Part shown: piece after piece, positions 1 to 8,093 of the stretch
Layout of the letters: the number at the start of each line of letters is the position of its first letter
Numbering within the stretch: position 1 is the stretch's first letter
Source of the DNA: Rhodobacter sp.
Lineage (GTDB): Bacteria; Pseudomonadota; Alphaproteobacteria; Rhodobacterales; Rhodobacteraceae
Direction of reading: 5' to 3'
Length of the DNA: 30,726 bases
Assembly: GCA_027482795.1 (NCBI GenBank)
Contig: JAIXVS010000039.1
Span: 1 to 30,726 of the forward strand
Position numbers and translations under genes: made by a program
The notes under the pieces: model-generated
The model's database searches: none
Told to the model about the DNA's origin: nothing
What the model saw: only the letters and a program-made list of their open reading frames with translations

Positions 1-2
1 CC

Positions 3-326
3 GCAGTTGCAGCACATCCTGACTTTGGCTGGAAATCGGTTCCAACGGGCACACGCACCTCGACCTATGCATCGCCAGAATTCCAAGCTGCTGCACCTTT
101 CGCAGCCGCTGAAATTGCAGCGATCCAGTCAGCCGCACCAGAGGCTACCGACATCAAGCCATACGTCGGCGTGCAATTCGCAGCTATCCCTGAATTCCCA
201 GAGGTTGGCGGCGCAGTAGCACAAGAAATCGCAGCCGCTTTGTCGGGCGCAAAAACCGTAGACGAGGCTTTGGCCGCAGCACAAGCCGCTGCTGACAAGA
301 TCATGTCGGAAGCTGGTTACTACTAA
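3..326 (+). CDS. smoE: Polyol/sugar ABC transporter substrate-binding protein, C-terminal part (SmoE-like)
   Basis: This is the last 107 residues of an open frame that enters from the left edge and stops with TAA at 324-326. The fragment ends in an Ala-rich helical stretch (TVDEALAAAQ, then KIMSEAGYY), which resembles the C-terminus of family 1 extracellular sugar-binding proteins. The next genes are two polyol-type permeases, a sorbitol-type dehydrogenase, mannitol dehydrogenase and an ATPase, so the likely role is periplasmic capture of mannitol, sorbitol or arabitol. The signal peptide and most of the protein lie outside the window. Membership of the binding-protein family is inferred from the C-terminus plus context. 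The smoE name rests on similarity of gene content to the R. sphaeroides smo operon. Confidence 0.8.
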   Translation, partial: AVAAHPDFGWKSVPTGTRTSTYASPEFQAAAPFAAAEIAAIQSAAPEATDIKPYVGVQFAAIPEFPEVGGAVAQEIAAALSGAKTVDEALAAAQAAADKIMSEAGYY

Positions 327-348
327 TCCTCCCAAGGGTTAAGCGGGG

Positions 349-371
349 GGCCCGGTGCAAAACACCGGGCC
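349..371 (+). terminator. Intercistronic stem-loop after the binding-protein gene
   Basis: A perfect 9-bp stem (GGCCCGGTG, 349-357, with CACCGGGCC, 363-371) encloses a 5-nt loop CAAAA and is followed by only three T residues. It sits 22 nt after the stop codon. The short T-run suggests a partial terminator or an mRNA 3'-end stabiliser that lets the binding protein be made in excess over the permeases. Two weaker hairpins follow at 387-400 and 413-431. Confidence 0.7.
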
Positions 372-464
372 TTTCCGTTCCACAGCGCCCCAGATGGGGC
401 TAGACGTGGGCTTGGATGTGCCTAACATCCACAGGACAGAATTCGCGTCACAAAGGTGTGCATT

Positions 465-1403
465 ATGGCGAACCGAATGATCCCCAGATTATTGCAAGCG
501 CCCGCTGTCGCGCTGCTTTTGGTGTGGATGATCGTCCCGCTTAGCATGACGATTTTCTTTTCGCTGATCCGCTATGTGCTGAACAGTTCGAACCGCCCCG
601 AATGGACAACGCCCAGCCTTTCCAATTGGCGCGGCTTGGGGAATTTCCAATATGTCTTGGAAAATGATGATTTTTGGGTCGCCATTGCCAACAGCCTGAT
701 GATTGTATGCAGCATTTTGGTGCTGACGGTTATTCTGGGCCTTGCCATTGCGATGCTGATCAACCGCAGCTTTGCGGGGCGCGGTATTGTGCGGGTTTTG
801 CTGATTTCACCGTTTTTCGTGATGCCTGCGGTGAACGCGGTGCTCTGGATTAACATGATCCTTGACCCTGTTCTGGGCCTGCAAGGCATTGCCGTTGGCG
901 CGATGAATTCCATGGTTGATGGGCTGCGCGACTTTCCGATTTTGGGCCATTTCTTTGCGCTATGGCCCCAGTTAGAACCAATCAGCTTCCGCGCGGCGCA
1001 AACCTCGGCCTATGCGGTGATTATGATGGTCACATGGCAGTGGACACCCTTTGCCGTGCTGATCTTTATGACCTCGCTTCAGTCGGAAGATGAATCGCAA
1101 AAAGAGGCGGCTATTTTGGACGGGGCCAGTGCGTGGTCGCGGTTTATCAACCTAACCGTGCCGCATTTGGCCCGCCCGATTGCGATTGTGGTGATGATTC
1201 AGTCAATTTTTCATCTGTCGCTTTATGCCGAAATTGAAATTGTCAGCCGTGGCAATGGCAATACAAACTTGCCGTATCTTATTGGTGAATTCGCCTCGAA
1301 CAACATTGGCGCGGCCAGCGCCACGGGGATTTTCGCTGTTATTCTTGCCAACATCGTCGCAATCTTTTTGCTGCGGATGATTGGCAAAAGCCTGATGGAT
1401 TAG
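465..1403 (+). CDS. smoF: Polyol ABC transporter permease (SmoF-like)
   Basis: A 312-aa inner-membrane protein of the MalF/UgpA-type permease family, one of the two channel subunits for polyol uptake. The first membrane span covers about residues 8-33 and several more hydrophobic segments follow. The cytoplasmic EAA loop that docks on the ATPase starts at E214 (EAAILDGA, then a Pro about 15 residues on). The ATG at 465 was chosen because AAAGGTG at 452-458 is a well-spaced ribosome site; the in-frame GTG at 456 lies inside that site. It is followed 11 nt later by the second permease gene. The substrate assignment comes from the neighbouring sorbitol- and mannitol-type dehydrogenases. Confidence 0.9.
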   Translation: MANRMIPRLLQAPAVALLLVWMIVPLSMTIFFSLIRYVLNSSNRPEWTTPSLSNWRGLGNFQYVLENDDFWVAIANSLMIVCSILVLTVILGLAIAMLINRSFAGRGIVRVLLISPFFVMPAVNAVLWINMILDPVLGLQGIAVGAMNSMVDGLRDFPILGHFFALWPQLEPISFRAAQTSAYAVIMMVTWQWTPFAVLIFMTSLQSEDESQKEAAILDGASAWSRFINLTVPHLARPIAIVVMIQSIFHLSLYAEIEIVSRGNGNTNLPYLIGEFASNNIGAASATGIFAVILANIVAIFLLRMIGKSLMD

Positions 1404-1414
1404 GGGGCAGAATT

Positions 1415-2251
1415 ATGGCCGCAGTAACCGACCGTTCCAAATTGGGGCATTTGATTTGGCCCGCGCTGGCATGGGCTGTCGCAATCGTGTTCTTCTTTCC
1501 GATTTTTTGGATGGTGTTCACCAGCTTTAAAACCGATGCCGATGCGGTCAAGCCCGAGCATTTGCTGTTTTTCACGCCAACGTTGGAAAACTATGTCAAC
1601 ATGGCGCAGAACTATGATTATTGGCGCTTTGCCACCAATTCGGCGATCACGTCGGTTTTTGCCACGATGATCTCGCTGATTGTCGGCATACCTGCCGCCT
1701 ATGCCATGGCCTTTGATCCCAGCGCCAAGACCAAGGATATTTTGGTCTGGATGCTGTCGACCAAAATGCTGCCAGCCGCTGCGGTGCTGTATCCGATGAC
1801 GTTCTTGACCAAGAATTTCCTTGGGATTTACGACACGCATTTTCTGGTGATCCTTGTGCTGTGCCTGATCAATCTGCCCATCGTGATTTGGATGCTGTTC
1901 ACCTATTTCAAAGAAATTCCCAAAGAAATCATCGAAGCGGGCAAGATGGACGGCGTTACCACGTGGGGTGAGATTAAGGATATCTTGATCCCGTTGGCAT
2001 GGGGCGGCATTGCGTCAACCGCGCTGCTTACCTTTATCTTTTGCTGGAACGAAGCCTATTGGACAGTGCGCCTAACCACGATTGACGCGGCCACCTTGTC
2101 CAAGCTGATCGAAGGTAACCGCGCGCCCGAAGGGCTGTTCTTTGGCCGCCTATCCGCCGTATCCACGGCCGCCGTTGCCCCCATCATCGTGCTTGGCTGG
2201 TTTTGCCAAAAGCAGCTTGTTCAAGGCCTAACATTCGGAGCAGTCAAATGA
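1415..2251 (+). CDS. smoG: Polyol ABC transporter permease (SmoG-like)
   Basis: A 278-aa second permease of the MalG type, expected to pair with the upstream permease. Residues about 9-29 form the first span, and the EAA loop starts at E174 (EAGKMDGV, continuing to a Pro at the end of the helix-turn-helix). The length is normal for MalG-type sugar permeases. The start ATG at 1415 follows a G-rich ribosome site. Its stop TGA at 2249-2251 overlaps the ATG of the next gene at 2248 (ATGA), so translation of the dehydrogenase is probably coupled to it. Family assignment is firm; polyol specificity is inferred from context. Confidence 0.9.
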   Translation: MAAVTDRSKLGHLIWPALAWAVAIVFFFPIFWMVFTSFKTDADAVKPEHLLFFTPTLENYVNMAQNYDYWRFATNSAITSVFATMISLIVGIPAAYAMAFDPSAKTKDILVWMLSTKMLPAAAVLYPMTFLTKNFLGIYDTHFLVILVLCLINLPIVIWMLFTYFKEIPKEIIEAGKMDGVTTWGEIKDILIPLAWGGIASTALLTFIFCWNEAYWTVRLTTIDAATLSKLIEGNRAPEGLFFGRLSAVSTAAVAPIIVLGWFCQKQLVQGLTFGAVK

Positions 2252-3012
2252 CCTTTAATCCCGCCCCCACCGACCTTAGCAGTAAGATCGCCTTTGTCAC
2301 AGGCGCGTGCGGCGGCATTGGGGCGGCCACCGTCGCCCATTTTGCGGCCCTTGGCGCAACGGTTTATGCCACCGATATGGCTGACAGCTTTGACGGGCCC
2401 GCCACCTATCGGCGTATTGATTTGCTGAACGCAACCGATCTGGACGCCTGCTGCGCATGGATTGCCGAAGTAAAGCCCGACATCCTGTTCAACAATGCCG
2501 CCATTTTCGGCATGGGTTCGGTGCTAGAGGCGGGGGATCTGGCGCAATATGATCTTTTGTTCGGCGTCAATGTGCGTGCCTTTTACGCCGTGATGCAGGC
2601 GGCTGCCAAATCAATGGTGGCCAATGGTAAGCGCGGGTCGATCATCAACATGGCCAGCCAAGCGGGCCATCGCGGCGAGGCGCTGGTGGCCCATTACTGC
2701 GCCACAAAAGCGGCTGTCATCAGCTATACCCAATCTGCCGCGCTTGCTCTTGCCCCCCACAAGGTGCGGGTGAATGCCATCAGCCCAGGTGTGATTGACA
2801 CGCCCATGTGGGCCTCGGTTGATGCGCTGTTTGCCAAGTTTGAGGGTAAGGCCATTGGCCAAAAGAAACGCGAAGTGGGTCTTGCCGTGCCCTTGGGCCA
2901 TATGGGCGCGCCCGAAGATGTGGCCCGCGCTGCCGTTTTTCTGGCCTGCGATCAGTCTGCCTATATGACGGCCCAAACCATCGGCGTTGATGGCGGCAAT
3001 GTGCTGAGGTAG
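2248..3012 (+). CDS. smoS: Short-chain dehydrogenase, sorbitol/galactitol-type (SmoS-like)
   Basis: A 254-aa NAD-dependent classical SDR. It carries the Rossmann motif TGACGGIG (18-25), Asp43 at the end of the second strand (NAD rather than NADP preference), NNAA (82-85), and the catalytic set Ser137, Tyr150, Lys154 within HYCATK. The stretch around NMASQAGHRGEAL closely resembles, from memory, the sorbitol (L-iditol 2-) dehydrogenase SmoS/PolS of Rhodobacter. The likely reaction is D-sorbitol to D-fructose, or galactitol to tagatose. GGAG at 2237-2240, 7 nt before ATG 2248, fixes the start; an in-frame ATG at 2203 lies inside the permease gene. It lies within the polyol operon. Confidence 0.88.
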   Translation: MTFNPAPTDLSSKIAFVTGACGGIGAATVAHFAALGATVYATDMADSFDGPATYRRIDLLNATDLDACCAWIAEVKPDILFNNAAIFGMGSVLEAGDLAQYDLLFGVNVRAFYAVMQAAAKSMVANGKRGSIINMASQAGHRGEALVAHYCATKAAVISYTQSAALALAPHKVRVNAISPGVIDTPMWASVDALFAKFEGKAIGQKKREVGLAVPLGHMGAPEDVARAAVFLACDQSAYMTAQTIGVDGGNVLR

Positions 3013-3016
3013 CCCA

Positions 3017-3904
3017 GTGTCGATCATTGAACCAGAAATCGAAAAAGTAGATCGCAGCACGCGGTCTATTCGGTATCTGCAACATGGCTGGCCGTCCGAG
3101 TTGTGCCGTTGGCACGCGCATGAAGAATACGAATTGCATCTGATGGTCGAAACGCGCGGCAAGGCTTTTGTGGGCGATTACATTGGCGATTTTGGGCCAG
3201 GGGATTTGTTTTTAACTGGCCCCAATTTGCCCCATACATGGATGACCGATCAGGTCTGGCACGAACCTGTGGCCGTGCGCGATATGCTGGTACAGTTCAG
3301 CCACGAGTCGGTGCAAAAACTGGCCGAAGGATTCCCCGAATTTTCCCAAGTGCTGAAGATGCTGCAACTGGCGCAGTCGGGTATTTTGTTTGAAGGGTTC
3401 AACCCCACCTTTGCGCGCGGCCATATGGAAGCCATCCGCGAAAGCCGCGGGGCAGAGCGGATTTTGGCCTTTGTCCGTTTCTTAGTGCGGCTGAATGAAC
3501 ATGCCGAAAAGCGCACGCTGTCGGTTGTTAAGCTGATGCAACCCTTGGGGGGCGGCAAACATGCCCGCATCGCACAAGTGGTCGATCATGTGACCAAATT
3601 TTTCGATGAAGAGCTAACCGTGGCCCAAGCGGCGAAAATGGCCAGCATGACGGAAATCACCTTTAGCCGCAATTTTCAGGCCTTTACAGGGCATGGGTTT
3701 ATCGAGTTTTTGAACCTTATCCGCGTCGGCCAAGCCTGCGCGCGCCTCTATGCCAGCGATGATCAGATCATCACCATCGCCCAAGACGCAGGCTTTAAAA
3801 GCCTTGCAAATTTTAACCGCCATTTTCGGCGCCACAAAGGCATGACGCCTTCAGCTTACCGCGACGCGGCCCGCAAAGACCTGTTGCCAACCTCGGAGAC
3901 CTAA
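3017..3904 (+). CDS. AraC-family transcriptional regulator of the polyol operon
   Basis: A 295-aa protein with an N-terminal cupin-like sensing half (WHAHEEYELHL near the start, then a GD-rich barrel) and a C-terminal AraC/XylS double helix-turn-helix at about residues 185-285 (TVAQAAKMASMTEITFSRNF, later AGFKSLANFNRHFRRHKGMTP). It starts with GTG at 3017, preceded by GAGGT, only 4 nt after the dehydrogenase stop, and its TAA lies 2 nt before the mannitol dehydrogenase ATG. It is therefore co-transcribed with the genes it presumably controls, which suggests autoregulated induction by the imported polyol. Family is certain; target and ligand are inferred. Confidence 0.92.
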   Translation: MSIIEPEIEKVDRSTRSIRYLQHGWPSELCRWHAHEEYELHLMVETRGKAFVGDYIGDFGPGDLFLTGPNLPHTWMTDQVWHEPVAVRDMLVQFSHESVQKLAEGFPEFSQVLKMLQLAQSGILFEGFNPTFARGHMEAIRESRGAERILAFVRFLVRLNEHAEKRTLSVVKLMQPLGGGKHARIAQVVDHVTKFFDEELTVAQAAKMASMTEITFSRNFQAFTGHGFIEFLNLIRVGQACARLYASDDQIITIAQDAGFKSLANFNRHFRRHKGMTPSAYRDAARKDLLPTSET

Positions 3905-3906
3905 GA

Positions 3907-5328
3907 ATGACGACCGCGCGCAGTACATCCATCTATGCGACCGACTATAACAAAGACGCCTGCCAAATTGGGGTGGTTCATTTGGGCTTTGGGGCCTTTC
4001 ACCGCGCGCATCAATCGGTGTATTTGGACGATTATATGCAGGCCAGCGGCGATTTGCGCTGGGGCGTTGCCGCTGTCAACCTGCGCCAAAGCGAGACGCC
4101 GCAGCTTTTGGCCGCGGCCCAAGATATTGCCCGTCATGACGGCTATTTTCTGAAATCTATTTCGGCCGAGGGTGAAGTGGCCTTGCGCCGCGTGCGCTGC
4201 CACGTGCATTTTGCCGATTGGGCCAATGCCGGCCGCGACGCAGAAGCGCTGCTGGCGCGGGCATCGGTGCATTTGGTGACCATCACAGTCACCGAAAGCG
4301 GCTATTACACAGACCCGCACGGCGCGCTGAATGTGGCCGATGATGTCATCGCAACCGAGTTGCGCGGCGGGCCTGCGCACAGCGTTTACGCTTATCTGCG
4401 CGCTGCACTGGCCGCGCGTGTTGCCGCCACAGGCGCGCCCATCACCATCGCCTGCTGCGATAACATCCGCCAAAATGGCAAAATGCTGCGCCGCAATCTG
4501 CTGGCCTATCTGCGCGCCTGCGGGGATGATGACTTGGCCCAGTGGGTCGAGGCGAACGCGGCATTCCCCTGTTCGATGGTCGATCGTATCACACCGCGCA
4601 GCCCCGCCAGCCTAGCCGATGAAATGACAGCGCTTATCGGCGATACTGTCAGCGCCCCGATCATGGCGGAAGATTTTATCCAATGGGTTTTGCAGGAAAC
4701 GTCCCTTGCCCCGATGCCCGATTTGGCCAGCGTTGGCGTGACTGTGACCGATGATGTCGATCCGTATGAGGAAACCAAAATCCGCATTCTGAACGGCGGG
4801 CACACCGCATTGGTCTATCTGGCGGCGTTGGATGGGGTGGTGACATTTGATGCCGCCATGCGCCAGCCGCATCTGCTTGCCCATTTTCACGCCTTCGAGA
4901 CGGGCGAGGTTTTGCCCGCCCTAACGCTTGATTTGCCGTTTTCTAAGCAGGACTATCTGGCCAATATCACGCGTCGTTTTGGCAATATGGCCATTGGCGA
5001 TACGGTGGCCCGCATCAGCGCCGACGGAATGGCCAAGTTTCCCATCTTTATTCGCCCCACTTTGGCGGGCTGTTTGGCCTTGGGCACTTTGCCCATACAT
5101 ACCATCCGATCCATCGCCAGTTGGTATGTCTTTGCCCGCCATGTCGAGGCTGGAAAAATACCCTTTGACTATGTCGAACCCAGCTGGGACGCACTGCGCG
5201 CCCTGCTGGGCACAGATGAATTTGTGACCAGCCCGCGCTTATGGGGCGACTTGCCACAAACCTTCCCGATTTTCGCCGAAACCCTGCGGCGCGAAATTTC
5301 TGAAATGGAGCAAAAATGTCCAGTCTAA
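3907..5328 (+). CDS. mtlK: Mannitol 2-dehydrogenase family protein (polyol dehydrogenase)
   Basis: A 473-aa member of the long-chain mannitol dehydrogenase family, a cytoplasmic NAD-dependent enzyme oxidising D-mannitol to D-fructose and often also D-arabitol or sorbitol. The N-terminal Rossmann part reads GVVHLGFGAFHRAHQ. The family's catalytic pattern K-x4-N-x2-H is intact as K291, N296, H299 in KIRILNGGH, with the same spacing as in the Pseudomonas enzyme. Length is normal. GGAG at 3895-3898 serves as the ribosome site. The gene overlaps the following ATPase gene by 13 nt. With the SDR upstream, the operon can convert two different polyols to ketoses. Confidence 0.92.
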   Translation: MTTARSTSIYATDYNKDACQIGVVHLGFGAFHRAHQSVYLDDYMQASGDLRWGVAAVNLRQSETPQLLAAAQDIARHDGYFLKSISAEGEVALRRVRCHVHFADWANAGRDAEALLARASVHLVTITVTESGYYTDPHGALNVADDVIATELRGGPAHSVYAYLRAALAARVAATGAPITIACCDNIRQNGKMLRRNLLAYLRACGDDDLAQWVEANAAFPCSMVDRITPRSPASLADEMTALIGDTVSAPIMAEDFIQWVLQETSLAPMPDLASVGVTVTDDVDPYEETKIRILNGGHTALVYLAALDGVVTFDAAMRQPHLLAHFHAFETGEVLPALTLDLPFSKQDYLANITRRFGNMAIGDTVARISADGMAKFPIFIRPTLAGCLALGTLPIHTIRSIASWYVFARHVEAGKIPFDYVEPSWDALRALLGTDEFVTSPRLWGDLPQTFPIFAETLRREISEMEQKCPV

Positions 5329-6353
5329 CGCTGCGCGATGTGCGCAAAAGCTATGGTGCCGTTGATGTTATGCACGGCGTTGATTTGGATATTCAGGACG
5401 GCGAATTCATCGTGTTCGTCGGCCCTTCGGGCTGCGGGAAATCCACCTTGCTGCGGATGATTGCAGGGCTAGAGGAAATTTCTGGCGGAACAATCGCGAT
5501 TGGCGATCAGGTGGTCAACGAGGTAGCCGCGTCTATACGCGGCGTGGCGATGGTGTTCCAGAACTATGCGCTGTACCCGCATATGAGCGTGTATAAGAAC
5601 ATGGCCTTTGGTCTGAAACAGGCCAAGACCAACCCTGTGGAAATTGATCGGCGCGTGCGCGCGGCGGCGGATATTTTGCAGATATCTGATTACTTGGATC
5701 GCAGCCCGCGCAATTTATCGGGCGGGCAGCGCCAGCGCGTGGCCATTGGCCGCGCCATCGTGCGCGATCCGAAGGTGTTTTTGTTTGATGAACCATTGTC
5801 CAACCTTGATGCCGCTTTGCGGGTACAAACGCGGCTGGAAATTGCCCGCCTGCACCAGCGCCTGAAGACGACGATGATTTACGTCACCCACGACCAAGTG
5901 GAAGCCATGACTTTGGCCGATAAAATCGTGGTGCTGCGCGCAGGCAAAATTGAACAGGTCGGAACCCCGATTGATCTGTACGAGCGGCCCGCCAACGCCT
6001 TTGTGGCCCAATTCATTGGCAGTCCGAAGATGAATTTCTTTTCCATCGCCGATCTGACTGGCGATGTATCGGCCACGTTGGAAAGGGCGCTTACAAAGGA
6101 TCAGATCATCGGGATGCGCCCCGAACACCTGATCCCTGCTGCCAAAGGTAAGGCCGTGCTGGAAGGCAAGCTGGAGTTGGTTGAAAATCTGGGCGAATAT
6201 GCCTTGGCCCATTTAACCACCCAAACGGGGGTTGAGTTTATCGCCAAAGTCGAAAAACCGCCTACACTTGGCATGGGCGAGATGATGCAGTTTTCGGTGC
6301 GGCCAGATCTGGTTCACGTCTTTGACGCGGCCTCTGGCCAGCGCGCGAAGTAG
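5316..6353 (+). CDS. smoK: Polyol ABC transporter ATP-binding protein (SmoK/MalK type)
   Basis: A 345-aa ATPase of the MalK/UgpC group that energises the permease pair encoded upstream. Walker A GPSGCGKST is at 36-44, the signature LSGGQ at 134-138, Walker B FLFDEP with D158/E159, and the H-loop His192. The C-terminal third (about 235-345, beginning near IGSPKMNFF) is the TOBE-type regulatory domain. The ATG at 5316 lies inside the end of the mannitol dehydrogenase gene. As the last gene of the operon it is followed by an inverted repeat at 6371-6403. Family is certain; substrate is by context. Confidence 0.93.
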   Translation: MSSLTLRDVRKSYGAVDVMHGVDLDIQDGEFIVFVGPSGCGKSTLLRMIAGLEEISGGTIAIGDQVVNEVAASIRGVAMVFQNYALYPHMSVYKNMAFGLKQAKTNPVEIDRRVRAAADILQISDYLDRSPRNLSGGQRQRVAIGRAIVRDPKVFLFDEPLSNLDAALRVQTRLEIARLHQRLKTTMIYVTHDQVEAMTLADKIVVLRAGKIEQVGTPIDLYERPANAFVAQFIGSPKMNFFSIADLTGDVSATLERALTKDQIIGMRPEHLIPAAKGKAVLEGKLELVENLGEYALAHLTTQTGVEFIAKVEKPPTLGMGEMMQFSVRPDLVHVFDAASGQRAK

Positions 6354-6370
6354 CGGCCAAAGGCTGTACA

Positions 6371-6403
6371 GCCCCAAGCCATGGTTTTCAAACGGCTTGG
6401 GGC
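6371..6403. terminator. Inverted repeat between convergent genes, probable bidirectional terminator
   Basis: GCCCCAAGCC (6371-6380) pairs perfectly with GGCTTGGGGC (6394-6403). The 13-nt loop can add a small GTT/AAC inner stem. It fills the 59-nt gap between the stop codons of the ATPase gene (plus) and the FAD protein gene (minus). No long T-run is present on either side, so the termination role is inferred from position. Confidence 0.6.
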
Positions 6404-6412
6404 GTGCACAAT

Positions 6413-7801
6413 TTAATGCAGCGCATAGGCTGCTTGCGCCAATCTTTCGGCCAGCCGCGCCGCCTGCACGCGAATATCGGGAATCGCGGTGATTTCCCAA
6501 AACGTCGCGCGCGAGGCGGGGCCAATCGCCATCAGGCGCGGGCTGGGCTGGCCATCTGCGCCCACAATGTGGGTTTGCGCATCAACGTCCAGCCCAAGGC
6601 GCAGCGGGTCTAGCCGCGCCTGACCGCTGGCGAGTAAATGCTGCACCAGAGGCCCCGCATTCTTGCCAGCATCACGGCGGATGCCGCGGCAATCATTCAC
6701 CCGTGCTGCGATGATGCGGGTTTCTGGCGCATTGATGTCGCGGCGATAGCATGCTTCGATCTGCCCGTCTGGCCGCGTGGAAGCACCCAAGAAATGGCCC
6801 TTTTCAATGCACAGTTGGCCGCTGGAAATTGCCGCTTCGATCACTGTTTCCGAATCGGGCGGGATGCGGTGGCGGTGCACGTCCCACCACGGCGCGCCGT
6901 GGCGCAAAAACCGCGCGCGGGCGGGAATGGGCAGGCTGCGCCAGATCTGCGCGGCGTGGGGGCGCAGGCCGTCAATCTCGTCCCTCCAAGTGCCGCCTGC
7001 CGCCACGCGGGCCGCAATGCGCTCGCGCAGCCAGCGCAGAACCTGCGACAGGGGCTGGCCCCAAGGGATATCGGCTGCGGCAACCTGGGCAGGGTCAACT
7101 GGCCCATGCCCGCGCGGTAGCAATCCGCGCCGTGAAAGTGAGATGATCTGGCCGCGATGCCCTGATGCCAAAAGGGTCAGCACATTGTCCACCATCGACA
7201 GGCCAGAGCCGATGATGACAACGGGTGCGTCCGCTGCAATGGGCGCGGGCACATCCCACGCCCCCGCAATCGCCCCGCCTGCCGAATCGCGGGCAATCAC
7301 ATGGCCCGTGGCCAGAATGGCGTAATCCGCCAGAAGCTGGCCACCGCCCGAAAGCGTCAGCACCACGTTGCCGCCCAGATCATCCAGCGCCAAAACCTCT
7401 TGCGGGATCAGGCGCAGACGCTCGGCAGGTTCAATGCCCAGCCACGGTTGCAACAGACGGCCCAAATAGGCACCATAGGTGGAACGGCGTACGAACTGGG
7501 TGTCCTTTTCCTGTAGCCCTTGCATATCCAGCCAGCGCTGAAAATGGGAAGGGTCATCGGGAAACGCGCTCATATTACTGGCGCGGGTGTTTAGCACATG
7601 ATCGGGGCTTTCGGTGCTGTAGGCCACCCCGCGCCCCAGTTTGCGCCCGCTGTTGCCCTGCGCCTCGATCAAAGACACACGAAAGCCTGCGCGGGTGTTG
7701 GACAGCAGATGCGCCGCCATAATCACCCCGCTGGCCCCAGCGCCGATGATGGCGATATGGGGCCCGTTCGGCGCAGGGGTTAGGGGCTGCGGGGCGTTCA
7801 C
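6413..7801 (-). CDS. FAD/NAD(P)-binding protein (YdhS-like, NAD_binding_9 type), function unknown
   Basis: A 462-aa flavoprotein-like enzyme with an N-terminal dinucleotide fold (HIAIIGAGASGV, GxGxxG at 20-25), an ATG motif at 164-166 (ILATGH) and a second nucleotide site around 196-203 (IIGSGLSM). It resembles the uncharacterised FAD-NAD(P)-binding family that includes E. coli YdhS. The GTG at 7801 overlaps the TGA of the 56-aa gene (GTGA), so I take this start rather than the TTG at 7813; the protein then begins MNAPQPLTP. It is the last gene of a four-gene coupled unit. No sulfur-specific motif is visible; a sulfur role is only inferred from the island and the shared upstream motif. Confidence 0.8.
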   Translation of the reverse strand: MNAPQPLTPAPNGPHIAIIGAGASGVIMAAHLLSNTRAGFRVSLIEAQGNSGRKLGRGVAYSTESPDHVLNTRASNMSAFPDDPSHFQRWLDMQGLQEKDTQFVRRSTYGAYLGRLLQPWLGIEPAERLRLIPQEVLALDDLGGNVVLTLSGGGQLLADYAILATGHVIARDSAGGAIAGAWDVPAPIAADAPVVIIGSGLSMVDNVLTLLASGHRGQIISLSRRGLLPRGHGPVDPAQVAAADIPWGQPLSQVLRWLRERIAARVAAGGTWRDEIDGLRPHAAQIWRSLPIPARARFLRHGAPWWDVHRHRIPPDSETVIEAAISSGQLCIEKGHFLGASTRPDGQIEACYRRDINAPETRIIAARVNDCRGIRRDAGKNAGPLVQHLLASGQARLDPLRLGLDVDAQTHIVGADGQPSPRLMAIGPASRATFWEITAIPDIRVQAARLAERLAQAAYALH

Positions 7802-7968
7802 GTGGCGGCCCAAAGCACGGGAACAAGCGCGCAGAAGGCCCCTAAGGCCGTGATCAAAACCAAGGTCAGCCCAACGGGCCTAAAGGGCATGGGCTGCAAT
7901 TGGTCAATCGATTCGCCCTCGGTCAGAAAGGCCAAATGAAATGCAGGGTCGTTGCGTCCGTCCAGCAT
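7798..7968 (-). CDS. 56-aa single-span membrane protein, unknown
   Basis: A 56-aa protein starting at ATG 7968 with a good ribosome site (AGGTGG) in the 14-nt gap after the 36-aa gene. It has a soluble acidic N-terminus (MLDGRNDPAFHLAFLTEGES), then Pro/Arg, then one hydrophobic span at about 32-54 (GLTLVLITALGAF and on to VLW). Its TGA overlaps the GTG start of the FAD protein. The ribosome site plus overlaps on both sides argue for a real gene despite its size. I recognise no family. A small membrane anchor or subunit for the neighbouring FAD protein is a guess from context. Confidence 0.65.
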   Translation of the reverse strand: MLDGRNDPAFHLAFLTEGESIDQLQPMPFRPVGLTLVLITALGAFCALVPVLWAAT

Positions 7969-7982
7969 GGGGCCACCTGTGA

Positions 7983-8093
7983 TTAAAGGGCAAAGAAAAG
8001 AACGCCAAAGAATGCCGCAAACACCAAGCCCACGCTGGCAAGTGCGGCATAATCGGCAATGCTGGGGGATGAGGCGCGAAAAAAGGTTTTCAT
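7983..8093 (-). CDS. 36-aa single-span membrane microprotein, unknown
   Basis: The frame runs from ATG 8093 to TAA 7983-7985 and gives 36 residues: a basic start (MKTFFRASSPS), then one hydrophobic helix over residues 13-36 (ending GVLFFAL). AAGGAG lies 7 nt before the ATG, inside the end of the hydrolase gene, and the hydrolase stop TGA shares one base with this ATG (TGATG). That arrangement strongly suggests translational coupling. Size and single span resemble small accessory subunits of membrane redox complexes such as CcoQ, but no family is recognised. Confidence 0.62.
   Translation of the reverse strand: MKTFFRASSPSIADYAALASVGLVFAAFFGVLFFAL

Noticed and set aside
2203..2250. Longer N-terminus for the SDR gene
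   Set aside because: The extra 15 residues lie inside the permease gene and precede a good ribosome site with ATG 2248 in the ATGA overlap.
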